From assembly GCF_014189855.1 (NCBI RefSeq), contig NZ_BJFN01000003.1, forward strand, positions 496,001-560,000: a stretch of DNA of 64,000 bases. The letters are read 5' to 3'. This document shows positions 40,946-51,952 of this stretch, one piece after another. The position numbers were made by a program, and so were the translations under genes. Numbering within the stretch: position 1 is the stretch's first letter; each line of letters begins with the position of its first letter. This DNA is from Buttiauxella sp. A111. GTDB lineage: Bacteria > Pseudomonadota > Gammaproteobacteria > Enterobacterales > Enterobacteriaceae. The notes under the pieces are model-generated. The model saw only the letters and a program-made list of their open reading frames with translations. It was not told where the DNA came from and made no database searches.

Positions 40946-41833
40946 ATGATAAAGCGATACCTGCAAGTAACCAAACCAGGAATTATTTTCGGCAATTTGA
41001 TCTCTGTCATTGGGGGATTTTTACTGGCCTCAAAGGGCAGCATTGATTATTCCCTGTTTTTCGCCACTCTCGTCGGGGTGTCGTTGGTCGTGGCGTCAGG
41101 TTGTGTCTACAACAACTTCATTGACCGCGACATCGACCGTAAGATGGAGCGAACCAAGAACAGGGTTATGGTCAAGGGTCTGATTGCGCCGAAAACCTCG
41201 CTGGTATACGCCACCTTGTTGGGTATTGCTGGCTTCATGCTGCTGTGGTTTGGTGCTAATCCGCTCGCCATGTGGTTAGGCGTGATGGGCTTTGTGGTGT
41301 ATGTCGGCGTATACAGCCTGTACATGAAACGCAAATCTGTCTACGGCACCCTGATTGGCAGCCTTTCGGGCGCAGCACCACCAGTGATTGGTTACTGTGC
41401 TGTGACCGGCGAGTTTGATACCGGTGCTTTGATCCTGCTGGCTATCTTTAGCCTGTGGCAGATGCCGCATTCCTATGCGATTGCTATCTTCCGCTTTAAA
41501 GATTACCAGGCCGCGAACATCCCGGTACTGCCCGTAGTTAAAGGCATTTCGGTCGCGAAGAACCACATCACGCTGTATATCATTGCGTTTGCTGTCGCAA
41601 CGCTGATGCTGTCTCTTGGCGGTTACGCTGGATATAAATATCTGGTGGTGGCTGCTGCGGTAAGCGTCTGGTGGTTGGGCATGGCATTACGGGGATATAA
41701 AGTGGAAGACGACAAAGTCTGGGCGCGCAAATTGTTCGTCTTTTCTATTGTCGCGATCACGTCCCTCAGCGTGATGATGTCGGTCGATTTCATGGTGCCA
41801 GATTCACATAATCTGCTGACTTACGTCTGGTAA
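40946..41833 (+). CDS. cyoE: Protoheme IX farnesyltransferase (heme O synthase)
   Basis: UbiA-family membrane prenyltransferase that adds farnesyl to heme B, making heme O for the oxidase. The 295 residues have about nine membrane segments. Prenyl-diphosphate motifs are [12 protein letters not shown] near residue 60 and a second acidic site in the loop containing [12 protein letters not shown]. The start at 40946 matches E. coli; the frame reading upstream is rejected. Last gene of the operon, followed by a terminator. Confidence 0.97.
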   Translation: MIKRYLQVTKPGIIFGNLISVIGGFLLASKGSIDYSLFFATLVGVSLVVASGCVYNNFIDRDIDRKMERTKNRVMVKGLIAPKTSLVYATLLGIAGFMLLWFGANPLAMWLGVMGFVVYVGVYSLYMKRKSVYGTLIGSLSGAAPPVIGYCAVTGEFDTGALILLAIFSLWQMPHSYAIAIFRFKDYQAANIPVLPVVKGISVAKNHITLYIIAFAVATLMLSLGGYAGYKYLVVAAAVSVWWLGMALRGYKVEDDKVWARKLFVFSIVAITSLSVMMSVDFMVPDSHNLLTYVW

Positions 41834-41848
41834 GTCGTGAACCTCTTG

Positions 41849-41874
41849 AAAGGGCACTTCGGTGCCCTTTTTTA
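41849..41874 (+). terminator. Terminator of the cyo operon
   Basis: AAAGGGCAC, TTCG tetraloop, GTGCCCTTT, then TTTATT, 15 bases after the cyoE stop. Confidence 0.9.
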
Positions 41875-41980
41875 TTAGTTTCATCAATCATTCCCTCATG
41901 TAATATCTTTTCAATAACTAGACATTTACCCTCCCCTGCCCACGCACTACACTAAGACCTGCTTTTTATCTGAGGTGGTA

Positions 41981-43351
41981 ATGAACGATTACAAAATGAC
42001 GCCCGTCGAATTACGTGCGACGTGGGGTTTAGGCTCAGTATTTTCACTGCGCATGCTCGGCATGTTTATGGTACTGCCGGTTCTTACCACTTACGGCATG
42101 GCGTTACAGGGCGCGAGCGAAGCGCTGATTGGCCTCGCCATCGGAATTTATGGCCTGGCACAGGCTATCTTCCAGATCCCCTTTGGCCTGCTTTCTGACC
42201 GTATTGGCCGCAAACCGCTTATTGTGGGTGGCTTACTGATCTTTGTCCTCGGTAGCGTGATTGCGGCACTTTCCACGTCGATTTGGGGCGTGATTCTTGG
42301 CCGTGCATTACAAGGTTCCGGTGCGATTGCCGCCGCCGTAATGGCGCTGCTTTCTGATTTAACGCGCGAGCAAAATCGTACCAAAGCCATGGCATTTATC
42401 GGCGTCAGTTTTGGTGTCACCTTTGCCATCGCCATGGTGCTTGGCCCAATCATTACGCACAGTCTGGGTTTAAATGCGCTGTTCTGGATGATTGCGATTC
42501 TGGCAAGCTGCGGCATTTTGATCACCCTGTGGGTGGTTCCGAACACCAAAAGCCATGTGTTAAACCGCGAGTCCGGCATGGTGAAAGGCTGCTTTAGCAA
42601 AGTGCTGGCAGAACCTAAATTACTGAAGCTGAACTTCGGCATTATGTGCCTGCACATTATGCTGATGTCGACATTTGTTGCCCTCCCCGGTCAGCTTGAA
42701 CAAGCAGGTTTCCCAGCGTCGGAGCACTGGAAAGTTTATCTTTGTACCATGCTCATTTCGTTCGTCTCCGTGGTGCCATTTATCATTTATGCCGAAGTAA
42801 AACGCCGCATGAAACGCGTGTTTGTGGGCTGCGTTGCGCTACTGCTGATTGCTGAAATTGTGCTGTGGGGTTCGGGCCCGCACTTTTGGGAACTGGTGTT
42901 AGGTGTGCAGTTGTTCTTCCTCGCCTTTAACCTGATGGAAGCCATTTTACCGTCGCTTATCAGCAAAGAATCGCCTGCGGGTTACAAAGGCACGGCGATG
43001 GGAATTTACTCCACCAGCCAGTTTTTGGGCGTGGCGATTGGCGGTTCATTCGGTGGATGGATTGATGGATTATTTGATTCGCAAACCGTGTTCCTGGCCG
43101 GTGCGTTGTTGGCGATGGTGTGGCTACTGGTGAGCAGCACCATGACCGAACCGCCTTACGTGGCAAGTCTACGGATTGAATTACCTGAAGATGTGGCCGA
43201 CGACGAAACACTGAAGCAGCGTCTGCTGACTCAGGCAGGCGTGAGTGAAGTGAATATTATTACTCAGGAACGTAGCGCTTACGTGAAGATAGACAGCAAG
43301 CTGACGAACCGGTTTGAGATTGAACAGTTAGTGAAACAACCCTCACCCTAG
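41981..43351 (+). CDS. yajR: MFS transporter YajR
   Basis: Inner-membrane proton-driven transporter of the major facilitator superfamily with a cytosolic C-terminal YAM domain (IELPEDVADDETLKQRLL to the end). The 456 residues show 12 membrane segments and MFS motif A GLLSDRIGRKPL. The start at 41981 (MNDYKMTP) has TGAGG before it; a GTG six bases earlier is less likely. The physiological substrate is unknown. The last three residues and the stop come from a CCCTCACC-type repeat, so the native C-terminus may have been altered. Confidence 0.93.
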   Translation: MNDYKMTPVELRATWGLGSVFSLRMLGMFMVLPVLTTYGMALQGASEALIGLAIGIYGLAQAIFQIPFGLLSDRIGRKPLIVGGLLIFVLGSVIAALSTSIWGVILGRALQGSGAIAAAVMALLSDLTREQNRTKAMAFIGVSFGVTFAIAMVLGPIITHSLGLNALFWMIAILASCGILITLWVVPNTKSHVLNRESGMVKGCFSKVLAEPKLLKLNFGIMCLHIMLMSTFVALPGQLEQAGFPASEHWKVYLCTMLISFVSVVPFIIYAEVKRRMKRVFVGCVALLLIAEIVLWGSGPHFWELVLGVQLFFLAFNLMEAILPSLISKESPAGYKGTAMGIYSTSQFLGVAIGGSFGGWIDGLFDSQTVFLAGALLAMVWLLVSSTMTEPPYVASLRIELPEDVADDETLKQRLLTQAGVSEVNIITQERSAYVKIDSKLTNRFEIEQLVKQPSP

Positions 43352-43456
43352 CCCTCTCCCTGAGGGAGAGGGGACAGTCCGGTTTTCCCACTCTCCTTCA
43401 GGACAGGGGACAATTATCTTTCCCCCTCTCCCGGGGGAGAGGGTCGGGGTGAGGGC
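43340..43456. repeat. CCCTCACC-type inverted repeat, copy 2
   Basis: Begins CCCTCACCCTAGCCCTCTCC and ends GGGAGAGGGTCGGGGTGAGGG, with two further CTCTCC-type blocks inside. It fills the gap between convergent yajR and yajQ and includes the last codons and stop of yajR. Confidence 0.85.
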
Positions 43457-43465
43457 GTACCAGAA

Positions 43466-43957
43466 TCAGTCGCGGAAGTTTTTAAACTGGAACGGTTGTC
43501 CCAAATCCCCGCCACGAACCAACGCCATTGCGGCCTGTAAATCGTCACGGGATTTACCCGTTACGCGCAGTTCTTCGCCCTGAATCTGCACCTGAACTTT
43601 GGTCTTGCTGTCTTTAATCAGCTTCACAATTTTCTTGGCGATAGTCGATTCAATGCCCTGCTTGAGCTTAGCTTCAACGCTCCAGGTTTTACCGCTGTGC
43701 ACAAACTCCTCTGGCACATCAATCGAAGCCCCTTCGATACCACGCTTAAGCAGCTTGGCACGAAGAATATCCAACAGTTGGTTGACCTGGAAATCAGACT
43801 CGCTGGCAACTTTAATGGACTGATTTTTCTCATTCAGTTCAAATGTCGCCGGCACATTACGGAAGTCAAAACGAGTTGCAACCTCACGTTCCGCGTTTTC
43901 AATCGCGTTACGCACTTCCTGGATATCAATTTCAGACACGATGTCAAAAGATGGCAT
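43466..43957 (-). CDS. yajQ: YajQ family nucleotide-binding protein
   Basis: Cytoplasmic protein of 163 residues with two ferredoxin-like domains; relatives bind cyclic di-GMP or nucleic acid. It begins [19 protein letters not shown] and ends FQFKNFRD, standard for the family. AGAGGGAGAAGAAAGC precedes the ATG at 43957; the frame upstream is rejected. Function in this organism is not established. Confidence 0.95.
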   Translation of the reverse strand: MPSFDIVSEIDIQEVRNAIENAEREVATRFDFRNVPATFELNEKNQSIKVASESDFQVNQLLDILRAKLLKRGIEGASIDVPEEFVHSGKTWSVEAKLKQGIESTIAKKIVKLIKDSKTKVQVQIQGEELRVTGKSRDDLQAAMALVRGGDLGQPFQFKNFRD

Positions 43958-44096
43958 GCTTTCTTCTCCCTCTCTTTTTGTTGCGTTGCATAATACCTGC
44001 TGGGCCGAGCAAAACAACCCGTTAAAGCAGGAGAGAGCCCTGTATAATATAGATTAAGCAAAAACATCTGCGGCTTTGTGCAGATGGGGAGGCAAA

Positions 44097-45011
44097 ATGA
44101 AAATCACCGTGCTAGGTTGCGGTGCGCTCGGTCAACTTTGGCTGGCATCGCTTTATAAGCAAGGACATGAAGTTCAAGGATGGTTGCGAGTCCCGCAGCC
44201 CTTTTGTCATGTCAACGTGGTCGAAACTGACGGTAGCGTGTTCAATCAAACGCTCACCGCCAACGATCCTGACTTTCTCGCCAGCAGCGATTTATTGCTG
44301 GTGACACTAAAAGCCTGGCAGGTTTCCGGCTCAGTGAAAACGCTGGCCACCAAACTTCCGTCCCATTGCCCTATTCTGCTACTGCATAATGGAATGGGAA
44401 CCATTGAAGAGTTGCAGTCGTTGCGCCAGCCACTTTTAACCGGCGTCACAACCCATGCGGCGCGTCGCGATGGCAATATTATTATTCACGTCGCCAATGG
44501 CACAACGCACATTGGCCCAGGTAATACAGCAGGCCGCGATTTTAGCTATCTCGCCGATATTCTGCATCGCACGCTGCCGGATATGGCCTGGCACAACAAT
44601 ATCCTTGCGGCGAGCTGGAAGAAACTCGCGGTGAATTGTGTGATTAACCCCCTCACCGCGCTTTACAATTGCCCGAATGGTGAACTGCGCCATCATCAGG
44701 ATGAAGTGAGCGATATATGCAACGAAGTCGCCATAGTGATGGAGCGCGAAGGGCATCACACCTCTGCCGAAGCGCTGCTTTTCTATGTTGGCGAAGTTAT
44801 CGAAAGCACTGGCGAGAACATCTCGTCGATGCTGCAAGACGTGCGGGTTCAACGCCACACTGAGATTGATTACATTACTGGTTATTTACTGCAACGCGCG
44901 CGCGTTCATGGCCTTTGCGTGCCGGTGAACAACCGCTTGTATGAGCTGATAAAGCGTAAGGAGAATGAGTATGAGCGCTCGAGCACTGGTTTGCCTGGCT
45001 CCTGGAACTGA
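44097..45011 (+). CDS. panE: 2-dehydropantoate 2-reductase
   Basis: NADPH-dependent ketopantoate reductase in pantothenate synthesis. The 304 residues begin with the dinucleotide motif [11 protein letters not shown]. The catalytic lysine lies in [17 protein letters not shown] near residue 176. GGGGAGGCAAA precedes the ATG at 44097. Its end overlaps yajL. Confidence 0.96.
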   Translation: MKITVLGCGALGQLWLASLYKQGHEVQGWLRVPQPFCHVNVVETDGSVFNQTLTANDPDFLASSDLLLVTLKAWQVSGSVKTLATKLPSHCPILLLHNGMGTIEELQSLRQPLLTGVTTHAARRDGNIIIHVANGTTHIGPGNTAGRDFSYLADILHRTLPDMAWHNNILAASWKKLAVNCVINPLTALYNCPNGELRHHQDEVSDICNEVAIVMEREGHHTSAEALLFYVGEVIESTGENISSMLQDVRVQRHTEIDYITGYLLQRARVHGLCVPVNNRLYELIKRKENEYERSSTGLPGSWN

Positions 45012-45564
45012 AGAAACAGAAGCTGTTACTACCATTGATCTTCTGGTGCGAGGCGGAATTAGCGTCACGACTGCGAGCGTTGCCAGTGACGGTAATCTGA
45101 CCATTACCTGCTCGCGTGGGGTAAAACTGCTGGCGGATGCGCCATTAGTTGAAGTGGCTGACGGTGAGTTCGATATCATCGTGCTTCCCGGCGGTTTAAA
45201 AGGTGCGGAATGTTTCCGCGATAGCCCGCTATTGGTTGAAACCGTACGCCAGTTTCACTTATCAGGACGCATTGTCGCCGCCATTTGTGCCGCAGCCGGA
45301 ACGGTATTAGTTCCGCATGAGCTGTTCCCGGTCGCAAACATGACCGGATTTCCTGGCTTGAAAGAGACGATTCCAGAATCCCAATGGCAAGATAAACGCA
45401 TTGTCTGGGATCCACGCGTCAACCTGCTGACCAGCCAGGGGCCAGGCACGGCAATAGATTTTGCACTGAAGATTATCGATTTACTGGTGAGCCGTGAAAA
45501 AGCCCATGAGGTTTCACAACAACTGGTGATGGCGGCGGGAATTTACAGCTATCGGGATTACTAA
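44971..45564 (+). CDS. yajL: DJ-1/PfpI family protein YajL (protein deglycase/chaperone)
   Basis: Cytoplasmic stress protein with reported chaperone and deglycase activity. From [12 protein letters not shown] at 44971 it is 197 residues. The redox-active Cys106 lies in VAAICAAAG and the conserved Glu15-Glu16 in GTEETEAVT. The start at 44971 is preferred over 44965 for its spacing from AAGGAG. It overlaps the 3' end of panE by 41 bases. Confidence 0.94.
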   Translation: MSARALVCLAPGTEETEAVTTIDLLVRGGISVTTASVASDGNLTITCSRGVKLLADAPLVEVADGEFDIIVLPGGLKGAECFRDSPLLVETVRQFHLSGRIVAAICAAAGTVLVPHELFPVANMTGFPGLKETIPESQWQDKRIVWDPRVNLLTSQGPGTAIDFALKIIDLLVSREKAHEVSQQLVMAAGIYSYRDY

Positions 45565-45566
45565 AA

Positions 45567-45637
45567 CCGCCCTCTCCCAGGCGGGAGAGGAAGCGGGTTT
45601 TCTCCTTCTCACTCAGGGAGAAGGTTGGGATGAGGGT
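45567..45637. repeat. CCCTCACC-type inverted repeat, copy 3 (degenerate)
   Basis: CGCCCTCTCCC with GGCGGGAGAGG, then TCTCCTTCTC with GGGAGAAGGTTGGGATGAGG. It lies between the convergent yajL and thiI genes, ending one base before the thiI stop. Confidence 0.7.
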
Positions 45638-45638
45638 G

Positions 45639-47090
45639 TTAAGCGCGGTAAACCTTCACGTTCTCAAAGCCTTGCTCACGAAGATACAGCGCTTGCAAAC
45701 GGCTCATCACACCACGATCGCACCATAGCAAATAGGTTTTGCTCTGGTCCAAATCGCCAAATTTGGTGCTCAACTTATAGAACGGCAGTGAAGCAACTTC
45801 TACGCCTTCTGGCTTAAATGGCTTCTCGTCTTGTTCGTCGATAGAACGAATATCCAGCAGCACATCATTTGGGCCAAATGCGTCAACGGTTTCAACTTCC
45901 GTCACCACTTCTTTGGTCTGGTTGGCGATTTCGCGGATGTCGATGTTGGTCGCTTCTTCAATCACGCGATCCAGAATAGAGAAGTCAAAGTTGGCTTCTT
46001 CCGCTTCAATCTTCGCCTTCACCGCTTTCACTGTTGGGCTTTTAGAGATAACACCGCAGTATTCCGGCATGGTACGCGCAAAATCAGCAGTACCAATTTC
46101 ACGCGCCAGATCGATGATGTGCTCTTTATCGTGAGAGATCAGCGGACGCAGAATCAGCGTATCGGAAACATTGTCAATTAAACGCAGGTTAGTCAGCGTC
46201 TGGCTGGAAACCTGACCCAGCGCTTCACCCGTCACCAGCGCCTGTACGCCGTAGCGTTCAGCAACACGTGAAGCGGCACGCACGAACATACGCTTAAGCA
46301 CCACGCCCATCTGGCCGTCTTCAACTTTCTCGAGGATTTCACCCACAACCGGTTCGAAGTTAATCGCCACGAAACGCACGCGGTGGGAGCTACCAAAGCG
46401 GTTCCACAGATAATGCGCAACTTGTTTAACGCCAATTTCGTGCGCAGCACCGCCGAGGTTAAAGAAGCAATAATGCACACGACAGCCACGACGCATCAGC
46501 ATATAGCTGGAAACGCCGGAGTCGAAACCACCGGAAATCAGCGACAGCACATCTTCTTGTGTGCCAATCGGGAAGCCGCCAATACCTTCATAACGGCCTT
46601 TTACCAGCAGCAGACGGTCGTTTTCGATTTCCAGATTAACCGTGACATCCGGTTTGGTCAGTTTTACGCGAGCTGATTCAATGTGTTGATTCAGGCCGCC
46701 ACCAACATAACGTTCAACTTCGATAGAGCTGAACTCATGCTTACCACGACGTTTCACACGCACGCAGAAGGTTTTGCCTTCGAGTTGCTCGCGATAAAGT
46801 TCCAGCGCCTGTTCGAAGATATTGTGCAAATCGGTAAACGGCACATCTTCCACTTCCAGAATATGGTGAATACCTGGAATACGGGTCAGCGCTTCACGAA
46901 TGGCGATACGCTGGTTTTCATCTTTGGCGCGAACTTCGATGTTGTCCCAGTGGCGGAGAACCGCCAGACCTTCTTCATCGTAGTGTTTTAAAACGTTACG
47001 AATGTTCCCGGTGAGCATCTTAATAAAGCGTATGCGCACAGATTGACTCTTGATTGTGATTTCCGGGAACAATTTAATGATAAACTTCAT
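45639..47090 (-). CDS. thiI: tRNA 4-thiouridine sulfurtransferase ThiI
   Basis: Transfers sulfur to tRNA uridine 8 and supplies sulfur for the thiazole of thiamine. The 483 residues contain a THUMP domain ([15 protein letters not shown], ~residues 110-160), PP-loop [11 protein letters not shown] near residue 185, the Cys of [10 protein letters not shown], and a C-terminal rhodanese domain with the active Cys in LWCDRGVMS. The start [11 protein letters not shown] matches E. coli; in-frame ATG at 47099 is possible but less so. Confidence 0.96.
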   Translation of the reverse strand: MKFIIKLFPEITIKSQSVRIRFIKMLTGNIRNVLKHYDEEGLAVLRHWDNIEVRAKDENQRIAIREALTRIPGIHHILEVEDVPFTDLHNIFEQALELYREQLEGKTFCVRVKRRGKHEFSSIEVERYVGGGLNQHIESARVKLTKPDVTVNLEIENDRLLLVKGRYEGIGGFPIGTQEDVLSLISGGFDSGVSSYMLMRRGCRVHYCFFNLGGAAHEIGVKQVAHYLWNRFGSSHRVRFVAINFEPVVGEILEKVEDGQMGVVLKRMFVRAASRVAERYGVQALVTGEALGQVSSQTLTNLRLIDNVSDTLILRPLISHDKEHIIDLAREIGTADFARTMPEYCGVISKSPTVKAVKAKIEAEEANFDFSILDRVIEEATNIDIREIANQTKEVVTEVETVDAFGPNDVLLDIRSIDEQDEKPFKPEGVEVASLPFYKLSTKFGDLDQSKTYLLWCDRGVMSRLQALYLREQGFENVKVYRA

Positions 47091-47281
47091 GGCGCTCATG
47101 ATTTGTTGGTGAGCCATACATAATGAAATATGCGGGCTGAAGGACTTAAAGAATTGCAGCGGCGAGTGCGCCGTTACATCCGAGGCGCAAAAGTATATCA
47201 CTAACAGTCAGCCATAGCGTTACACAAATGACTCCGCTACCATGGCAGAGTCGCAAAAATTATTAGAGTCAGACATTCACT

Positions 47282-47524
47282 ATGCCGAAAAAAACCGAAG
47301 TCACGGCCAGCTTTGAAACTGCGCTTGTGGAGCTTGAGCAGATAGTTACTCGTCTTGAGAGCGGCGATTTAGCACTCGAAGAGGCGTTAAATGAATTTGA
47401 ACGTGGTGTGCAACTTGCGCGTCAGGGTCAAGTGAAACTGCAGAAAGCGGAACAACGCGTGCAAATCCTGCTAAACGATAGCGAAGACGCCCCACTCAAG
47501 CCCTTTACCGCGGAAAACGAGTAA
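47282..47524 (+). CDS. xseB: Exodeoxyribonuclease VII small subunit
   Basis: Small helical subunit of exonuclease VII, 80 residues, with family motif [19 protein letters not shown] and the paired helix ending [12 protein letters not shown]. Its stop is directly followed by the ispA ATG (TAAATG), so it leads the xseB-ispA-dxs operon. The large subunit gene is not in this window. Confidence 0.97.
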   Translation: MPKKTEVTASFETALVELEQIVTRLESGDLALEEALNEFERGVQLARQGQVKLQKAEQRVQILLNDSEDAPLKPFTAENE

Positions 47525-48424
47525 ATGGATTTTAACCATCAGTTGCAGGCCCGAGCCCAGCGGGCCAACGATGCGCTGCTGCGTTTTTTAGCGCCGCTGC
47601 CGTTTCAGAACACTCCTCTGGTTGAGGCAATGCACTATGGCGCACTATTTGGCGGCAAGCGACTTCGCCCGTTCCTGGTCTACGCGACCGGGGAAATGTT
47701 CGGCATAGCGCAAGAAACCCTGGATGCTCCAGCTGCGGCAATTGAGTGCATCCACGCTTATTCATTGATCCATGACGATTTACCGGCCATGGATGACGAC
47801 GATTTACGCCGCGGGCAACCGACTTGCCACATCAAATTCGGTGAAGCGAGCGCCATTTTAGCCGGTGACGCCCTACAAACGTTGGCGTTTTCTATACTAA
47901 GTGATGCCCCAATGCCTGGTGTGGCGATTGCGGACAGACTCGCGATGGTGAAAGAACTGGCAACGGCCAGTGGCGTTGCTGGAATGTGCGGTGGCCAGGC
48001 GTTGGATTTGGAAGCCGAAGGTAAGCATGCAGATATGCAAAGCCTTGAGCGTATTCATCGTCATAAAACAGGTGCGTTAATTCGTGCTGCTGTTCGGATG
48101 GGCGCATTGAGCGCAGGTGATGCAGGCCGTAACGCCCTGCCTTTGCTTGATCATTATGCTGAAAGTATCGGCCTGGCATTCCAGGTACAGGACGACATTC
48201 TCGATGTCATCGGTGATACCGCAACACTGGGTAAACGCCAGGGAGCCGATCAGCAACTCGGTAAAAGTACCTACCCTGCACTGCTTGGGTTGGAAAATGC
48301 CAAAACCAAAGCATGGGATCTCTATCAGGAATCTCTCCGGGCGCTGGAAGGACTTGCTCGCCAGTCGTTAGACACTACCGCATTGGAAGCGTTAGCGAGC
48401 TATATAATCCAACGTGATAAATAA
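47525..48424 (+). CDS. ispA: Farnesyl diphosphate synthase
   Basis: Condenses dimethylallyl and isopentenyl diphosphates to farnesyl diphosphate. The 299 residues equal E. coli. The first aspartate-rich motif is in IHDDLPAMDDDDLRRG near residue 84 and the second in QVQDDILDVIGD near residue 222. It starts the base after the xseB stop and is followed by dxs, so precursor supply and use are co-transcribed. Confidence 0.98.
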   Translation: MDFNHQLQARAQRANDALLRFLAPLPFQNTPLVEAMHYGALFGGKRLRPFLVYATGEMFGIAQETLDAPAAAIECIHAYSLIHDDLPAMDDDDLRRGQPTCHIKFGEASAILAGDALQTLAFSILSDAPMPGVAIADRLAMVKELATASGVAGMCGGQALDLEAEGKHADMQSLERIHRHKTGALIRAAVRMGALSAGDAGRNALPLLDHYAESIGLAFQVQDDILDVIGDTATLGKRQGADQQLGKSTYPALLGLENAKTKAWDLYQESLRALEGLARQSLDTTALEALASYIIQRDK

Positions 48425-48495
48425 TTATTAACTTACCCTTTGGCATTCAGGCAGAGGCTTGAAGGATGAAGGGTAAACACCACGATGAGTTTCTA

Positions 48496-50358
48496 ATGAG
48501 TTTTGATATTGCCAAATACCCGACCCTCGCACTGGTGGAATCTGCTCCAGAGTTACGCCTGTTGCCAAAAGAGAGCTTACCGAAACTGTGTGACGAGCTG
48601 CGTCGCTACCTGCTCGATAGCGTAAGCCGTTCCAGCGGGCACTTTGCCTCAGGTCTTGGCACGGTAGAAATGACCGTAGCGCTTCACTATGTGTATAACA
48701 CACCGTTCGACCAGTTAATCTGGGATGTCGGCCATCAGGCTTATCCGCATAAAATCATTACTGGCCGTCGTGACAAAATTGGCACTATCCGCCAGAAAGG
48801 CGGGTTGCATCCCTTCCCATGGCGCGCCGAGAGCGAATATGACGTGTTGAGCGTGGGCCACTCTTCCACCTCAATAAGCGCGGGCATTGGTATCGCGGTT
48901 GCAGCCGGAAAAGAAGGGAAAAACCGTCGCACCGTTTGTGTGATTGGTGATGGCGCAATCACCGCAGGTATGGCATTTGAAGCGATGAACCATGCCGGTG
49001 ATATTCGCCCGAACATGCTGGTGATTCTCAACGACAATGAAATGTCGATTTCCGAGAACGTCGGCGCGCTAAACAACCATCTCGCACAGCTGCTTTCCGG
49101 CAAACTTTATTCTTCGTTGCGCGAAGGCGGGAAGAAAGTCTTCTCCGGTGTGCCGCCGATTAAAGAACTGTTGAAACGTACTGAAGAACACCTGAAAGGC
49201 ATGGTGGTGCCGGGTACGTTGTTTGAAGAGCTGGGCTTTAACTACATTGGCCCGGTTGATGGCCATGATGTTATAGGCCTGGTGAATACGCTCAAAAATA
49301 TGCGTGACCTGAATGGCCCGCAATTCCTGCACATCATGACCAAGAAAGGTCGTGGTTATGCCCCTGCGGAAAAAGATCCGATCAGCTTCCATGCAGTGCC
49401 TAAATTTGATCCGCAAAGTGGCACGCTGCCAAAAGCTGCCGGTGGCCTGCCAAGCTATTCGAAAATCTTCGGCAACTGGTTATGTGAAACCGCAGCAAAA
49501 GACGACAAGCTGATGGCGGTGACGCCTGCAATGCGCGAAGGCTCAGGCATGGTGGAGTTTTCACGCCAGTATCCATCGCAATATTTTGATGTCGCGATTG
49601 CAGAGCAGCACGCCGTGACTTTTGCGGCAGGTCTTGCGATTGGCGGTTACAAACCGGTAGTCGCGATCTACTCAACCTTCCTGCAACGCGCTTACGATCA
49701 GGTGATTCACGACGTCGCCATCCAGAAGCTGCCGGTGTTATTCGCCATTGACCGCGCGGGAATAGTCGGTGCTGACGGGCAAACCCACCAGGGCGCGTTC
49801 GACATCTCCTTCCTGCGCTGCATTCCAGAAATGGTCATCATGACGCCAAGCGATGAAAACGAATGCCGCCAGATGCTGCACACCGGTTATCACTACAATG
49901 ACGGCCCATCAGCCGTGCGTTACCCGCGCGGTAATGGCACCGGCGCAGAGTTGCAGCCGCTGGAATCGCTGCCGATCGGCAAAGGGTTGAAGAAACGCGA
50001 AGGTGAAAAAATCGCCCTGCTGAACTTCGGCACCTTACTGCCCGAAGCCGAAGCCGTTGCACAATCGCTCAATGCGACGCTGGTCGATATGCGTTTTGTG
50101 AAGCCGCTTGATGAAGCGCTGATTCTTGAGCTGGCAGCCAGCCACGAATCACTGGTCACCATCGAAGAAAATGCCGTCATCGGTGGCGCGGGTAGCGGTG
50201 TCAATGAAGTTCTGATGGCGAACCGTAAAATGGTTCCCGTGCTGAATATCGGTTTACCTGATTTCTTTATCCCGCAAGGCACACAGGATGAGGCCCGCGC
50301 GGCTATCGGCCTTAATGCTGAAGGTATGGAATCAAGGATCCGCGCCTGGCTTAAATAA
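48496..50358 (+). CDS. dxs: 1-deoxy-D-xylulose-5-phosphate synthase
   Basis: First enzyme of the MEP isoprenoid pathway; joins pyruvate and glyceraldehyde 3-phosphate with thiamine diphosphate. The 620 residues match E. coli when started at [11 protein letters not shown] (48496); an ATG ten codons earlier adds a non-family tail. The TPP motif is [15 protein letters not shown] near residue 152, and [11 protein letters not shown] and the transketolase region [14 protein letters not shown] are intact. It closes the xseB-ispA-dxs operon. Confidence 0.98.
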   Translation: MSFDIAKYPTLALVESAPELRLLPKESLPKLCDELRRYLLDSVSRSSGHFASGLGTVEMTVALHYVYNTPFDQLIWDVGHQAYPHKIITGRRDKIGTIRQKGGLHPFPWRAESEYDVLSVGHSSTSISAGIGIAVAAGKEGKNRRTVCVIGDGAITAGMAFEAMNHAGDIRPNMLVILNDNEMSISENVGALNNHLAQLLSGKLYSSLREGGKKVFSGVPPIKELLKRTEEHLKGMVVPGTLFEELGFNYIGPVDGHDVIGLVNTLKNMRDLNGPQFLHIMTKKGRGYAPAEKDPISFHAVPKFDPQSGTLPKAAGGLPSYSKIFGNWLCETAAKDDKLMAVTPAMREGSGMVEFSRQYPSQYFDVAIAEQHAVTFAAGLAIGGYKPVVAIYSTFLQRAYDQVIHDVAIQKLPVLFAIDRAGIVGADGQTHQGAFDISFLRCIPEMVIMTPSDENECRQMLHTGYHYNDGPSAVRYPRGNGTGAELQPLESLPIGKGLKKREGEKIALLNFGTLLPEAEAVAQSLNATLVDMRFVKPLDEALILELAASHESLVTIEENAVIGGAGSGVNEVLMANRKMVPVLNIGLPDFFIPQGTQDEARAAIGLNAEGMESRIRAWLK

Positions 50359-50413
50359 TCCCCTCCTCCACTCCTGCTATGCTTAAAGTATCCTGCATAA
50401 CTGGAGTGGAACC

Positions 50414-51388
50414 ATGCAATACAACACGTTAGGAAAAACTGACCTCAAGGTTTCCCGTCTTTGCCTGGGTTGTATGACCTATGGTGAGCCAGACCGTGGC
50501 AATCACGCCTGGACGCTTCCCGAAGAGAGCAGCCGCCTCATCATCAAACACGCCATCGATAACGGCATTAATTTCTTTGATACCGCCAATAGCTATTCCG
50601 ACGGTAGCAGCGAAGAGATTGTCGGGCGTGCCCTGAAAGATTTCATGCGTCGTGAAGATGCGGTCCTTGCCACCAAAGTCTACTTTCAGGTCGGCGATTT
50701 GCCCGAAGGCCTAACACGTGCGCAGATTTTACGTTCGATAGATGACAGCCTGCGACGTCTGGGAACTGATTACGTCGATCTGTTGCAAATTCACCGCTGG
50801 GATTACAACACGCCAATTGAAGAGACTCTCGAGGCGCTTAATGATGTGGTGAAAGCGGGTAAAGCACGGTATATCGGTGCTTCATCGATGCACAGTTCAC
50901 AGCTGGCTCAGGCGCTGGCTTTGCAGGATCAACATGGCTGGGCGCGTTTTGTCACCATGCAGGATCACTACAATCTGATCTATCGTGAAGAAGAACTCGA
51001 TATGCTGCCGCTGTGCTACGAACAAGGGATTGCGGTGATCCCGTGGAGCCCATTGGCCCGAGGCAAACTGACTCGCCCGTGGGGAGACACCACCGCACGC
51101 TCAGTCTCGGATGAAGTCGGTAAAAATCTGTACGATGGAAGCCAGGATAACGACGCGTTGATTGCAGAACGACTGGCGAATGTTGCGGCAGATAAAGGCG
51201 TTACGCGTGCGCAAGTGGCGCTGGCATGGTTACTCAGCAAGCCGGGGATTGCTGCGCCAATTATTGGCGTTTCTCGCGAACATCAACTGGATGATTTATT
51301 GGCAGCCGTGGATTTAACGCTGAAACCTGAAGAGATTGTCGAGCTGGAAGCTGTTTACCGCCCACATGAAAAGGTCGGTTTTAAGTAA
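50414..51388 (+). CDS. yajO: Aldo/keto reductase YajO
   Basis: NADPH-dependent aldo/keto reductase, 324 residues; E. coli YajO has been linked to ribulose 5-phosphate to deoxyxylulose 5-phosphate conversion. The TIM-barrel catalytic tetrad residues are visible: Asp and Tyr in NFFDTANSYSDG, Lys in VLATKVYF, His in LLQIHRWD. The gene lies 55 bases after dxs, as in E. coli, in keeping with a role near isoprenoid or thiamine precursors. The physiological reaction is uncertain. Confidence 0.93.
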   Translation: MQYNTLGKTDLKVSRLCLGCMTYGEPDRGNHAWTLPEESSRLIIKHAIDNGINFFDTANSYSDGSSEEIVGRALKDFMRREDAVLATKVYFQVGDLPEGLTRAQILRSIDDSLRRLGTDYVDLLQIHRWDYNTPIEETLEALNDVVKAGKARYIGASSMHSSQLAQALALQDQHGWARFVTMQDHYNLIYREEELDMLPLCYEQGIAVIPWSPLARGKLTRPWGDTTARSVSDEVGKNLYDGSQDNDALIAERLANVAADKGVTRAQVALAWLLSKPGIAAPIIGVSREHQLDDLLAAVDLTLKPEEIVELEAVYRPHEKVGFK

Positions 51389-51398
51389 CAATTCAATG

Positions 51399-51436
51399 TC
51401 CTCACCCTACCCTCAAGAAGAGGGCTGGGGTGAGGA
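51399..51436. repeat. CCCTCACC-type inverted repeat, copy 4 (short)
   Basis: TCCTCACCCTACCCTC and GAGGGCTGGGGTGAGGA are near-perfect inverted copies around AAGAA. It lies in the 57-base gap between convergent yajO and pgpA and could form a terminator-like hairpin for both. Confidence 0.8.
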
Positions 51437-51445
51437 TGGTATTAC

Positions 51446-51952
51446 TTAGAACAATCCAATCGGCCAGTGATGGCCTATCAGATAAATAACACCCGCAGAT
51501 ATAACACCTGCGACGATATCATCCACCATGATCCCCATACCGCCGTGAATGTTGCGGTCAAACCAGCGGATTGGCCACGGCTTCCATATATCGAAGATAC
51601 GGAAAATCACAAAGCCCGCAGCAACCCAGCGCCAGTCATTGATTGGCAGCGCCATCAGGGTTATCCACATGCCGATAAACTCATCCCACACAATACTGCC
51701 ATGGTCATGAACGCCCATATCGCGCGCGGTCTGGTGGCAGAGGTAAACCCCGATACAAATGCCAAGCATAATAACCATGGAGTAGAGTTGCCACGGCAGC
51801 AGGGTCATCAAATACCAGAATGGGATCGCTGCGAGCGACCCGGCAGTGCCCGGCATAATCGGGCTTAACCCGCTACCAAAACCGGTTGCGAGCAAATGCC
51901 AGGGATTGCTGAGCTTTAGACGGCTTTTAGCCACATCTTTAGTGCGAGGCAA
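51446..51952 (-). CDS. pgpA: Phosphatidylglycerophosphatase A
   Basis: Membrane enzyme that removes the phosphate from phosphatidylglycerophosphate. The product is 168 residues with four membrane segments. Family motifs are [19 protein letters not shown] and [19 protein letters not shown] follows. The first acceptable start is TTG at 51952, with AAAAGGAT about nine bases upstream. The codon aligned with the E. coli ATG is ACG here (51961-51959), so initiation has changed or uses a rare codon. It overlaps the thiL end by 14 bases. Confidence 0.92.
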   Translation of the reverse strand: MPRTKDVAKSRLKLSNPWHLLATGFGSGLSPIMPGTAGSLAAIPFWYLMTLLPWQLYSMVIMLGICIGVYLCHQTARDMGVHDHGSIVWDEFIGMWITLMALPINDWRWVAAGFVIFRIFDIWKPWPIRWFDRNIHGGMGIMVDDIVAGVISAGVIYLIGHHWPIGLF

